Shown here piece after piece: positions 14,382-26,847 of a DNA stretch of 64,000 bases. Made by a program: the position numbers and the translations under genes. Numbering within the stretch: position 1 is the first letter of the stretch; every line of letters starts with the position of its first letter. The DNA is from Spirodela intermedia (taxonomy: Eukaryota > Streptophyta > Magnoliopsida > Alismatales > Araceae): assembly GCA_902729315.2 (NCBI GenBank), contig LR746272.1:8488327-8552326 (forward strand), in the 5' to 3' direction. The notes under the pieces are model-generated. The model was not told where the DNA came from and did not search any database. It saw only the letters and a list, made by a program, of their open reading frames with translations.

Positions 14382-17300
14382 ATGGCTGCCGTCGCAGAGA
14401 ACGCGATCGGGTCCAACGATCGCCAATTTCCACAGTCGCCGCCATCCTCCGATCGCAAGTCCGATTTCCAGAATGACGTGAGGAAGCTGGTCGATCTCCT
14501 GTCGAATTTAAACCCCTCGGCCAAGGAATATATCCCCTCTTCCAAGTCCGATTCCCCCCCTTTGTTGGTCATTCCCGGAGGTTCGAACTTGAATAGCGTA
14601 CTGTCTGCCGATGCCCCGGTCTTTGATGCGGTCAGTGGCGGTGGGGTGGAATACGTGAATCACAAGGACCCAGGGAACGATGGATTCGGAGTTCACTACC
14701 GCAGAGTAAAATTCTGTTTTTCCTCTTGTTATTTCTTTCATTCTGCTGATAATTAGAGTCGGACGCTTTTCTGTTTCCGTTTATATCGCCTCATTTGGTT
14801 GATAAACCAGCTTGTTGTATCTACTGTGTTTGAAAAAGCTTTTCCATCATGATAATAGTCTTTTAGTGTTAACTATTTATTCTCATATGAAAGCATATGG
14901 AAGAGCTTTAGATAATTTAATAAATTATTGTACATTGAGAGACATTTTGTTATCTATCTTTTGCAGAAAAAGAATTATTATAACCAAGGAAAGAGGAGGA
15001 CAGAGGGATTGTATAGAGCTCAGAGAGAGGACAGCATTAGGCGTACCGTCTACGTTTCTGACATCGACATACATGTATTCAGAGCTTAGCTAATATCATC
15101 AGTTCTTATTTCTGTCGACTACTACACTATCCGCAATCTTAACTTTCTTGTGTGTCTGTCAATGGTAGGTAACTGAGGAGCAGCTTGCTGCATTGTTTAC
15201 CAATTGCGGCCAAGTAAGTTCCTTTATTTTTTTCCCTTGATTTAAATGAAAGAGGATATCTTTTTAGAATAAGCCCAGAGGAAGAAAAATTGTGCCTTCT
15301 GCCAGGCTTTTCTTTCATTCAAGCTAAACATTGCGAATTGACAAGATTCCTACAACCAGGAACTCCAACGCGTCTTGGGAAGGATATGAAGAGTAGGATA
15401 AATTTCGATCTTTAGATTTTGGTTGAAGATTAAAGTTTAAAATTTCACCAAAGTTCGGTTATTATCTCACTTTCTTACATTCTATAACTGTCGTAGTTCA
15501 GAGAACCTTCAACGAGAGCTTTTTACGTCCATCTCTTCCATTCAATTTTCCATCTTTGTTTACTCCTGGATTTTTTATGAGGATCATGATCCATACGCCA
15601 TCTCGTGCATTTTAATTAAGCCTGACAATATGGTAGGCTTTAGCTTTTTGACCTGTTTTCAGTCAGATAATACCTTTTTTTGAAGCAAAATATTTGCCAT
15701 AGTATTCTCTTTCAGTACATAAGGGAATTCAACTTCTAAACGTCTGGCCTACTTCATGAATTAGGAAAAGGAGGGGCTATGCTTGCTTGTGTAGTTGTAT
15801 CTTCTCGCTCACATGATAAATTTGGAACAGGGTCACGGATATAAACCTCTTGTCTATGCCCTTAGAAGGATTAATGCATTCAGATTAGGGGTTTTTAATG
15901 CTTAGTATCATATATTTTTCTTGTTTTATGACATCAGTCTAATTGTCTCTTGAGATTAATAGTTCTCTCGACAAGGTACTGCATTCTCGTCCTATATTTT
16001 AAATCACCTGTATCCAGAAACGTTATTTTATTACTAGTTCCTCATCACATATAGAAAGATATATTTAAGTCATTGCATCAGCATGTGTACTATTTTTTAT
16101 TGCGCTACGATTTTGTTGTCCTTTGAATGAGATTTGTGCCATCAGGTGCATCTGTTCCTCATATTTTTGTGGATCTAACTACTCTTTCATCATTTCACAT
16201 CAAACCATATCTATGGTATAATTTTTTTTACTCGATCAATAGTTAATACCAACAATCATACCTGGCCTAAACTTAAAATTGCTATTTGAGCCTCTACTCG
16301 TGAGTCAAAATTTCCTCTTCACCATTGTCTCCCTTGGCACATTGAACGATTTCACCCGAAACGTACGGACTCATGTCAAACCACCAAATAATTTTAAATC
16401 AGTTGATACGTATCTTGTTGACCTTCTGGATAAAATGCTGCTTCCAATACCTTACCCCTATTACCTCAAAGTACGTAGTAGAAATCATATTATATGGGAT
16501 GGGTTCATCCTGAAAGTTGTGGCCCTTGGAAATCTTGAATTTCTCCTCAGAAGTAGCCTCCAATAGTTCACTTTTATAGGCTTCTTTAGTAGAAGAATGG
16601 TAATTGGTAACTCAGGACTTGCAATAAATTTGGTAAATAAGTTGGCGACAGGAAATAGCTTTTCCTATGAATTTCTTGGCTTCAACAGACAGGGGATTTG
16701 TTTCGATATGACTGGTCACAATGCTTTTTTGTCTGTCGTGTATGAAACCCTTTTGGTTCTGATGCGCTTGAATGTCTCAATGAAGGTTGTTGATTGCCGT
16801 GTCTGTGGTGATCCTCACTCGGTTCTTCGATTCGCTTTTGTCGAGTTTGCTGATGAACGTGAGTCCACCTGTATCTTCTTTCCCTGTGTGCATTTTGATT
16901 TCTAGTTTGGTGACTTATCACGACTTCTAACTTTGAAAATGCTGATTTTTTCTTCTAACAGACGGTGCAAGAGCGGCACTGAGCCTTTCTGGCACTATGA
17001 TTGGGTATTACCCCCTTCGTGTTTTACCTTCAAAAACTGCTATCTTGCCCGTGAACCCCACGTTTCTTCCTCGGGTACACATTAACCGCTTCTTTTCCCT
17101 CTTTTTTTTTTTTTAACTCGAAGTACAAGATTACTCCATATTGTGGTGGAATTTTGATGTTTTGGTGTAAAATGCAGTCCGAGGATGAAAGAGAAATGTG
17201 CGCGAGGACAATTTACTGTACAAATATCGATAAGAAGGTAAAACATCTCGTAAATATGGCACGTAGTTAATGATAAAAGCAGCTTTTTCTTGCCTTTCAG

Positions 17301-18088
17301 AATTTTCATTATACGCTCATTAAGATCCAATTTTCCGTTGGTGCAGGTGACCCAAGCAGACGTCAAAGCATTCTTCGAAGCATGTTGCGGTGAGGTCAGG
17401 ACAGTTTGCTTTCCCAGAAGCTAGCTAAAATTTCAATTGGTGTTCCTTTATGAGCTCTAGCATCATGTCTTTTGATAGCAGGTGTCTCGTCTGAGGCTTC
17501 TAGGGGATCATGCTCATTTAACACGTATAGCATTCGTTGAGTTCGTTCTGGTAAGCATTTCTGAATTTTATTCTTTCCTTTGATTTTCATCTGATTATTA
17601 ATGCACAAAAAACATGCCATTTCTTCTTGGATATCGGCGATCCTTTAACATGAGCCCTAGTTTTAAATAATAAAAATTTTTAAAAAAGCTATAATCTTAT
17701 ACTAGCTTTTTTTTAATTTTTTTAATTTGGTTTCCTAACCTTTCATTTGGCGTAGGCTAGTCACATCCAAGCATTTCGTTCTACGGTTAAAAAAAATATA
17801 TTTGTAGCAAAAATAAGGTCAAATTGGTAATTCTTTAGTTTTGACTTACCCATTTTGGGAAAATCTCTCTTGATTTGGCAGGCAGAAAGCGCCATCGTTG
17901 CGCTGAATCGCAGCGGGATGCTTCTGGGGGGTCTTCCCATCAGGTATTCTCTAATCCGTGATCAGTCTTCATGTTGGCTTTACCACAGCCGTCGGATATG
18001 TGATGCCAGCTAGCCCTGTACCTTGCTCAGGGTGAGCCCTTCGAAGACCCCCGTGAGGCCTCGCCTCCCCCGCGCTGTCGTGCATTGA
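14382..18088 (+). CDS. Polyadenylate-binding protein-interacting protein (CID type, PAM2 plus two RRMs)
   Basis: Ten exons (14382-14705, 14967-15074, 15169-15213, 16786-16858, 16962-17074, 17178-17237, 17347-17394, 17482-17550, 17882-17943, 18031-18088) give 319 aa, all in frame. The N-terminus carries a PAM2 motif (LNPSAKEYIP, about residues 44-53) that docks on the MLLE domain of poly(A)-binding protein. A basic patch follows (KKNYYNQGKRR), then RRM1 (TVYVSDIDIHVTEEQLAALF, RFAFVEF) and RRM2 (TIYCTNIDKKVTQADVKAFF, RIAFVEFV). The tail LPIRVSPSKTPVRPR is typical of CID8-13 proteins. They act in RNA regulation through PABP. The usual PAM2 phenylalanine is tyrosine here. Intron 3 is 1.57 kb. Which CID member it is cannot be told. 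Confidence 0.93.
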
Positions 18089-19549
18089 CCTTCTCCGGCT
18101 GAGAGAGCTGAAAACGGTCAACCATTGCCTAAAGAGGCCATTTTCCGAGGTCAACTGTCCTGAACCTGCTCCTCCTCCCCTCAGTGAGTAACTTGGAACT
18201 TTTTTTCTGGGATAGCTCATTCCTCGCCCCCTTATTTTTCCTAGAGAGACGTTTACCCCTGTTTCGAGTACTGGTGGGCCCCGTCTTGATCCCATTGATG
18301 AACGCTCTACATATGGTCTGTTTCCTCCCAAAGTTCTTCTGTCAGTGTGTTGACCAGCACGAGCTGTTGAACTGCTCCAGGTTCATCCTAGCCAGCAATG
18401 AGAGATAGAGAGAGAGAGAGAGAGTTGGGCTGGGCGGGGCCCATAAATAGTCCAGACATTATTTCAAGAAGGAAAATTGGCCTCTCTAATAAATGATATA
18501 ATTGTAGAAGTTAATATTCTCTTTCTTGTAAAGGTCCCCCTTTTTTTTTTTCTTCTCAAACAAGCCGGGAAAAGATTGATCGCCGCATTTTAAGCCCACG
18601 TTGAAAACGTAGCCAGCCGGCCCCGCCCGCCGACATTACTGTTGGTAATATTATGAAAATAAGTGATCTACAGAGCTTTCCGTCGCCGTCATCTCAACGC
18701 CAGCCGGCCAGATTCACGTGTTAAATCCACGCCTGCATATGGGAGGGGAACTGAATATCTACAATTTTTGGTGAATTTTCTCCTCAAGAAATCTACTAAA
18801 AATCCTGTAACGGATTCTTTATTCCTTATTTATTCGATTATTTTTTTTAAAAAAAGGGAGCACGGGTCACTTGACGCAACGATACATCGTTGACATGAAA
18901 AAAAACGCACGTGTAGGCGGCTTTAATACGACAGATACTGGCTGTCCTATAATTTCACCTCGGTCTTTACGTGGCGCCTCGAAAAACAAGTGGAAATCTG
19001 CGCAGTCACGTGGGATAGGCAGAAATGGGCCCGTCGGTTGAGCTGTTGCCCATCAGATGGACCCAAGACACACACGATAGACGGTCGTAGCTGGAAATAC
19101 GTATTCTGTAGGTAGGAATAGCTCCAACCCGTAGAGAACCCTATCATTGGACAGAGAAAGAGGCACGTGTTTTAGGAGACTTCGATACTGAGGCTGGAGA
19201 GAGAAAGTTTTCCGGTGAAAGGCAAGCTCCCTCTCTCTCTCTATATATCGCTATCTCTCTCTCTCTCTCTCTCTTGCTGTGGCGGCACGTGTTTTGGATG
19301 GTGAAAACAGCGTGAACTGGTCAGGCGGCACCTCTCTCTAACGCGGGCGCTTCTTCTCCAGGTCAAAAGTCACCGCAAACCCGTATGTCCCTTGAGGATT
19401 TCTGAGATGAGAAGGTTCCCAGATCCACATAGCCACGGGGTGGACGAAGTTCGTGCATAAATAGACCCACCCCCTCTCCCCCCTCTCCATCCAACTTGTC
19501 TCCAATAACTCGGTGGCTGAGATCGAAATCCAACCCAGATCTCGCCACC
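18089..19549. other. Intergenic region: CID 3' flank and arogenate dehydrogenase promoter
   Basis: Contains a short (GA)n run at about 18405-18424 and CT-rich microsatellites at about 19231-19275. A TATA-like CATAAATAG lies at 19456, 86 bases before the ADH start codon. No coding exon is recognised. Confidence 0.6.
19456..19464 (+). promoter_or_regulatory. Putative TATA box of the arogenate dehydrogenase gene
   Basis: CATAAATAG sits 86 bases upstream of the start codon and would give a leader of roughly 55-60 nt. The start codon itself lies in a CCACCATGG context. Confidence 0.5.
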
Positions 19550-21431
19550 ATGGCCTCCTCTGCTTCTTCCACTGCTCTCCAGGGGATGAACCAACTCAGG
19601 CGGCGCCCGAGCCCGACGAGTGCCGCAGCGAAACACCCACTCACGAGCCTCGCCGTGCCCCCCGGCACCGGCAGGCTGGCGCTGCCCCGGCGGACGTGGG
19701 CGCCGGCGCTGCGTGCCAGCGCACGGAACTGCACCGCGCGCGTGCCGGCCCAGGCGCATGGAGATGGGGAGGAGACGCCGTTGAGGGTGGGGATTGTGGG
19801 CTTTGGAAACTTCGGGCAGTTCATCGCCCAGGGCATCCAGCGGCAGGGCCACGCCGTGATGGCCACGTCGAGAACAGACTACTCAGCCTACTGCCGGCGG
19901 CATGGGGTGCAGTTCTTCGCCACCGTGGAGGAGATGTGCGAGCAGCAGCCGGATGTGGTACTCCTCTGCAGCTCCATCCTCTCCACGGAGGCCATCCTCC
20001 GCAGCATCCCCATGCACAAGCTGAAGCCCGACACCATCTTTGCCGACGTCTTATCCGTGAAGCAGTACCCCCGCAATCTCTTCCTCGAGGTCAACCACCA
20101 AACCACCATCATCCTCCATTATCCTCCGAGCAAAGATGATCTTTTTCGTAACTGGGTACTTGAAGATTGTGAACATTTTTTAGAGTTGAGGATCGTACTG
20201 AGAGGAAGTTTCTGTCTGCAACAGGTGCTGCCGCCGGAGTTTGGAGTCATCTGCACGCACCCGATGTTCGGCCCGGAGAGCGGGAAGAACGGCTGGGGGG
20301 GGCTGCCGTTCGTCTTCGACAACGTCAGGATCTCAGAGAACGGCGGCCAGGCGCGCAAGTGCGCCCAGTTTCTCGGTATCTTCGAGCGCGAGGTTCAACC
20401 CGCCGCCGAACGAATAGATGGGAAGAACATCCAAATAACTCGATCTGAAACTGATTCATCCCACTGTTTTCAGGGCTGTCGGATGGTGGAGATGTCCTGC
20501 GAAGAGCACGATCGGCACGCCGCGGGTAGTCAATTCATCACCCACACCATCGGAAGGTACGACTGAGTCCTCTCCCCTCGTCGGCTTCTGATTTGGCTTG
20601 GGTTGGTGGAGTGGTGGGTTGGTCGGAAAACACAAGCGCAGAAGAATAGTCTCTCTCTCTCTCTCCCCCTCCAGTCAACTTTGGAGGGTGGGCATTCCCA
20701 GAGATAGAGATATAAGAAAGAAAATTGACTGACGAAGAGCGGGTCATCTTCTCTCCAGGATCCTGTCGCACCTCAGCTTGGAGTCAACGCCCATCAATAC
20801 CAAGGGATATGAGACGCTATTGCAGTTGGTGAGCCGTCGAAAACTTCCTCCGTTGGAAATCTTTCTTCCCAGATTCTCTCACAAAGTCGACCGCCGCCTC
20901 ACTTTTAACTCTTCACCCCCCTCCCGTTGACCACCTCAGAAGGAGAACACAGTCAGCGACAGCTTCGACCTCTACTACGGCCTCTTCATGTACAACGTGA
21001 ACGCCACTGACCAGGCAAGTTGCAGCTGCAACCCACCCGACATCTTTTACGTCTTCCACGTTCCCTAGTCCCGGTTTCCCAGAAAACAATCTGTGCCACG
21101 TGGTGGGTCGGCCTGGTCAACTTCTTGACGGCGGGATCTCCATTTCGGGTTGCAGATTGAGAATCTTGACCGGGCATTCGAAACGGTCAAGCAGAAGCTC
21201 TTCGGCAAACTGCACGACATACTGAGGAAGCAGATCGTGGAGAGGGTGCCCATGCCGGGGACTCCCGCCGCCGCCGCTGCCGCCCCCTACTTCCTACCGG
21301 CCAGCGATAAGATGCAGGACCTCTCCTCCTTCGCCGCCCCGCCACCGCCGGCGGCGCCGCTTGGAGAGCCCCCCGGAGATCCCGCCGCCGCCGCCACGGC
21401 CGACTCTCCCGGCCTCCGCACCCTCTCGTAG
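19550..21431 (+). CDS. Arogenate dehydrogenase (TyrA), plastid-targeted
   Basis: Six exons (19550-20089, 20225-20392, 20474-20556, 20759-20828, 20940-21014, 21156-21431) give 403 aa. The enzyme oxidatively decarboxylates arogenate to tyrosine in the plastid with NADP. The first 75 or so residues are Ser/Ala/Arg-rich and look like a transit peptide. The Rossmann loop VGIVGFGNFGQFIA follows, then LLCSSILSTEAILRSIP, ICTHPMFGPESGKNGWGGLP, GCRMVEMSCEEHDRHAAGSQ, THTIGRILSHL and STPINTKGYETLLQL. The start at 19550 is in a strong CCACCATGG context; an in-frame upstream extension lacks a convincing start. The last intron has a GC donor (CAG|GCAAGT), forced by reading frame. The C-terminus after KQIVERVP is an Ala/Pro-rich extension of about 60 residues that I do not recall from other TyrA proteins. 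Tail to tail with the UBC13 gene. Confidence 0.93.
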
Positions 21432-21933
21432 GCCACCGCTGTATTTATCCCATTATTCTTTCTCTTCCTCTCTTTCCCCCGGTGGCGAGATTAAAAACGG
21501 CCAGAGGTCCCCCCCACCTCATCTGTTAACCTTCTTTATATTCCATGCAATGCATGTGAAAGCCCTTATCCAAAATAAGGTCTATACTTTCAGCCTTGAG
21601 GTCCAGCTGCTGCACAATGTGGGGACCCCTTCCAAGGAATCCCACACAGCTGGAGGGTTGTTGGCCAACCCTGGTAACGCGGTTCGGCGGCGCCGGTGAT
21701 GAAACATTGACCTCTTTGGCAAGGGCTCGGCCGTCCCCCGGTCAAAGAGTAAAACACAAATTCGTATTTATATTTTATGTAAGAAAGTCAGAGATTAGAG
21801 CAGGTAGCAAGCAAATCACAGTAGATGCTCATCTTACAGGAGCATGCCCATCTCACCTACAGGAAGCAGGACAGACATTGATGGTAAAAATCTGCAGCAT
21901 GTTCGCCGCCATGGCAGGAAGCTGGCGGGTCCG
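21432..21933. other. Convergent 3' flanks of ADH and UBC13 genes
   Basis: 502 bp between two stop codons on opposite strands. It should hold both 3' UTRs and poly(A) sites. No other structure is seen. Confidence 0.6.
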
Positions 21934-24900
21934 TCACGCTCCGCTGGCGTAGAGAAGAGTCCATTCCTTCGCTGGTGGAGAAGGGAGAGGAAAAGGCTAA
22001 GTCAGTAAAGAATTCAGTAGATCATGGCGTAGATTGAGCAGGAACCAGCGCAGTTTCTTCCAACATTCGGCAGGGATTTGGGCGGCAGCGGCGGCTACCT
22101 GTTTCGACGGCTTCCGCTTCGTTCGTCTTCCAATGCTTTGCTATGTTCTCCGAGAGAGGGTCATCTGGGTTTGGGGCGCTCAGAAGAGCTTGGATGCTGG
22201 TTCACATGGTGGAGGAAGCATCATCTTTATGTGCAGAGAATCTCGGAGATGGACGGGATTTCTGGGTACCAACGGCCCCCAAGAACACGGCTAACCTCAG
22301 CAGCACGGTCCGGATCTGTAAGGCGGGGCTCCACTTGTCTTTGAGAATATCAAGGCAGATCCTGCCAAGCTGCCGTGGACAGTAATGTCGCTGTCAGAGA
22401 CTGTCCCCCCCCCCCCGCCCCCCAAAAACCCCCCCCTGTGGTAAAAGAAAGCAAGGGAATGGAGTAGAAGATTTACTTGCCTTGTCGATGTTGGGGTGGT
22501 ATATTTTTGTAAGGAAGCGCACCTGTCCCATAAACAGAGAAAAACACAAGTGAAGTACAGAGAGACTACATTTTTTCTCATTTTTTTATGGCATAATATG
22601 AACATATGAGATCTAAGCCGGCTCATAAGTATGTGATCTTCTATAAATTTGATTTGGTGAGGAGGGATCCCCTCTTCCTGGTGGTGATGGATCGGTTCAT
22701 ATCGTTGACTTCCCAGATATCATCTCACGGAATCAAGTACGGAACTGATTGCCATTTAAGTAAGGTCCATCTCAGAGTAAAAAGCCTGTAACCCTGTCCT
22801 TCATGGGCCTGACCTCACCGAGCTGTCCTTAAATGGAACTAGGATCTGTATTTTCTCATCGATCTCAATTTTCGAACTGAACTCGGAACCCTCAACGGAA
22901 CTAACTGGAGCTCATCAGATGCCAAAAATATCATAGAATTTCTTCAATAAAGAATAGAGAGCTTTTGTGAGGCGAAATATTAATTCTTACTTTCAGAAAA
23001 CCACTTTACAGTCTGATCTACGTGCCAATGAAATAACGACTAATTACAGATGTAAATACTTTCTAAAAAAACTAGTTTTCTCAAGGTTATGCCTTGGATA
23101 TTGCGTTAGTATTTGAGTTAAATCATCAAATGGATATTTCCAAAAAATAATGATATGCAAGTTTAACAAAGAAAAATCATGAAACATGTTCTAAAATCCA
23201 TTTGATGTTTTCCAATTAATTTGATTATATTTGACCATAGTAAAACTGATATTTCTTAACATTTAGCCTTACTTATCATCTAAAGTTGGCGTATGAACAG
23301 TAGCCTTAGGTGGGCGATATCTGCATGCAAGCTTATCTTGGCTCGTGAAAAATAGAGAATAGAAACAATGTCAAGAGAAGAAGAAATTGAGCATATCACA
23401 TGACATCATGTGCTACACAGACAGTGGAAAGAAAGCAAACATGAGAGGGAGACGAGATTAAGACATTGACAAGAAAAATTCAAGAGCTGAAGACCCTTTT
23501 GGAAAAAAGCTTAACAAGCATGGCCTGACAGAAGAAATCAAATTCTGAGGAGGAACTAGCGAATTGCAACTACGGAATAGCTGACCAAACACTGCTCTGT
23601 TAAGCGCACGGGGACAAACCCAGAAAGCTGCAAGTAAGGACAATATCATGGAAGAAATCTGTTTTCCTCTTCCAGGTAACCTAAATGGGCCAGTCATAGT
23701 TCAGATGCCCTGACGGCGGAGCATATTGCAACAACAAATGATCCAAGTGTACAGGGACGATGGTTAAACTTACCATGATCATTAGTATCAAAATGTCAAT
23801 CAAATTGTCCCAAGAAAACAACAGCAATATCAATATCATAATGGTGAATCTATAATTTTAAATCAGCCAATTGGTCTGAAGAGTAGAGAAAGCATAAATA
23901 GTATGTGGTATACAAAGAAATATTATGCCAGCATGCACATCCATTTTTGAAAAGCAGAAGAAACATATGAAAAGCAACAATGAACAAACTTTCCCGTATC
24001 AGATTCTAAGTTGTTCATCAACAATGGCACGGTAAGAAAAGTAGCAGTGTATTGCTGCAAAAGAGCGGGAATTTTTCATTAAAGTGACGTAAAATTGGGG
24101 CAATATATTGGCTAAAAAGTTCCAGGAAAAGCATGCAACACCATAATGGGGACAATTTTGCCATTCAAGGGACTAAAAGTTGGGGCCATTTTTTTTTACT
24201 GAAATTTGTCAGACCTTAGGGGCAGCCATTGGGTACTCTTCTGGCAAGAACAACTCCAACTTGAAAACCCCTCCTAATCACATAAAATATAATGTTACAA
24301 ACAGAAATATTGACGAAATGGGAAGGTATAAAGAAAAAGTTGTCTGTCACACACTATTTCGAAGGAAGTTATCGGATAAGGAACAATTTCTAGAACACAG
24401 CGAAATAAATTAATATTATTGAAAATATCGCACATAGAAATAAATTAAGAAAAGAAGGAATACCAAAGGAGTTCCTTTTTAAATATCATCTAGTCAGCAT
24501 AGTTCTACAAAAGACAGTCTGCGATACAGTTAAAACTCACTATGAAATGCACAGACGCTTTTCTAGACGATTCGAATCTCTACAGACCACCAATGTCTTA
24601 GTCACTGTCAAAAACACTACTGCTTTGAATTCCCAAAAGTTTCTTCCAATCAAGCATTCTCAGAGGTTAATCTCACGAAGGAATGCTAGAAATTTTAGGA
24701 AGAAAATTGGCCAGTGTGCGTCCCAAGGTATTTGTTATGTTTCCATGTTCGCTCTGAATATCCTTGCTCCCACTCAAACTTGAAATAATTTCTTCGAAAC
24801 CTGAGGACACTCCTAGAAGTAAAAGAACATTCCACATCATCTGAGCTCATGAACATCACTAGAAGAGAAGAAAAGCAAGTTACTCAGCTATTATGCTGCA

Positions 24901-26313
24901 GACTGGCTCCTTTAATCATATTTCCCTACGTATGATACATAACTACTTCGACATAGTGAACTGATTGAAGCTGTCGGTGAAAGAATAATCGAAACATATG
25001 AAAATCTGCATTCCTGTGTATGATTGTCACCCTTTTTTCTGTTCCTCAAGGTTTGTCTATCTCTTCTTCATCATCTCCAACAGATCATACGAGGGTGTCT
25101 CTCCTATCATTTTGGTTATCCTATTCCTTTTGGAATCATATCTTACCTGAAAGAAAATCAAGTTGGCTTTCTCATTTTCCTCCTGTCTATAAGAAGAGGC
25201 AAATTATAGGTCTTGGATCTATTGGGCAGGGCACATTAAAACCATCTAGACGTAGTAGTATGCCCTCGTGAGATTCATCATTGATTGGACATTCATCCAG
25301 TCCGATTACCATCTACCAACATCAAAGTACAAGAAAAAAGCTGCATATTATCTGAGGATTTCTCCCCTTCTTTCCTTCTTTCATAACCTTCCCTAACAGT
25401 CGGCTGCAACTTGGTTCACTAGCAGCTTTTTCAGTTGGATTGAACGGGACGTCGATTATGATCATGCTTTACAAAGGAGCCAATCATAAAATCACCGTAT
25501 TCAGTGATGTTAGTTCATTCCTTCTGTTATACGCAAATCCCATCCAAATTCCTCGACCCAGCTTTTGATGAGATGGTCCGCCCTAATGACCAGAGACTAC
25601 TTATACCCAGGTCCACTGACCATCCTAAGATCGTTACTTTCGAGGTAGTCAACTTCACTGTACTGGAATCTAATTATAGTACGAAAGGAAAGGCTAACGG
25701 GTCCCCCAGTAGCATAATAATAACAACAATACTTGGGTTAGCAATAAAAAAGCCATCCAACATACAAAAGGCCACAGTATGATATATATTTCATTTTACC
25801 TTCGTATGGAGACTGGGTAGGACCAAGAATCATGACATTGAAATAGCGCATATTATCTTCAGAAGGCGACGCACTGATGCCCGGTGCTGCAGCAACATAA
25901 TTTTAGACTACAATGAACAATTCTTGGATCGCAATTCTTCGCGTGCGGTGTGGATGGAAATACCAAAAAAAGCGATTAAAAACACAAATCTACTCAGCAG
26001 CACACGTCTGGAACGTGGAAGGTGGAGACATGGGACGTACCTGGTTCACTGAGAAGCCGCTGTGTTTCCTGTAAGACAACGGGAAACAGGAACCTTGTGT
26101 AAGAAAACGAGACGCAAGACAGCAAATGGAGCAAGAAGATGGCAGTCGCCTCGGGAAGAAGGGAAACGAAGAAGGCATGAGAAATCAGCCTCCAGGCGGC
26201 GGAAATGGTGGAACCGCCGACAAGAGACTCCTTTGCGCCTGTTCCACGAGATAATCAACAGCTGAAAGAATAATCACCTTAATGATCCGTCGAGGTAGAT
26301 TGCTGTTCGCCAT
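21934..26313 (-). CDS. UBC35: Ubiquitin-conjugating enzyme E2, UBC13 type (UBC35/UBC36-like)
   Basis: Eight exons, complement(join(21934..21971,22099..22196,22296..22369,22481..22522,24215..24273,25800..25886,26041..26068,26278..26313)), 153 aa, the exact length of the plant family. It reads [20 protein letters not shown], then [40 protein letters not shown] and [20 protein letters not shown], with the catalytic cysteine at residue 89. The end is [18 protein letters not shown] and YASGA. The E2, with a UEV/MMZ partner, builds Lys63-linked ubiquitin chains used in DNA damage tolerance and signalling. Introns 3 and 4 exceed 1.5 kb. Intron 5 (22370-22480) has a GC donor (AAG|GCAAGT) and contains long G runs on the coding strand. 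The symbol marks the family; orthology to UBC35 versus UBC36 is not resolved. Confidence 0.95.
22405..22436 (-). repeat. Intronic G-run array (C runs on + strand)
   Basis: On the coding strand: 8 G, 5 T, 6 G, one C, 12 G. It sits in the 111-nt intron 5 of the UBC13 gene. It could fold as a G-quadruplex and is also assembly-prone. Confidence 0.8.
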
Positions 26314-26816
26314 CCCGCCGGTGGAGCTCCGAGGGCTTGGCGCAACCCGCTACCCTCCTGAAGACTCGCGAGAACCGGCAGAGGACTGGCGAGAGCGCGT
26401 CGACCAGAAAGGAAAGAGTACCGTAGCCCGTCCGCCGTTCTCTCCTCCTCTCATCAGCCACTCCTCGTGGGAGTGAACTTTAATTAATGACGCCCAATCG
26501 AGCCGAGGCGGTGACGTCACAGTATTTTATTTCTTAGGAAAAGATTAAAAAAACCATTCCTCGCCAGATGAAAATGATGAAAATGCAAGTAAAAAACATT
26601 TTAAGTTCTCCTCCATTTATTTCAGCTTTCTCTTAAAGAGAGCTACTGTTAAAAACAGGAAATGGCCGGTGCAGCCCGCGTGGGTCTCACGCGAGCAAGT
26701 CTAGCCTTCCTTTTCGGGAAAGGAGGGAACAAAGCAAGTCCTCCAACTTGGCACGCATTGACAGTTCTCTCGTCGAGGGATGAAGATGGAAGCTTGGAGA
26801 GAGACCAGAGGACCAA

Positions 26817-26845
<29 letters not shown>
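26314..26845. other. UBC13 promoter / FMN hydrolase 3' flank
   Basis: 532 bp between the UBC13 start and the stop of the next minus-strand gene. A (CT)n run lies at about 26817-26839. No coding exon is seen. Confidence 0.55.
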
Positions 26846-26847
<2 letters not shown>

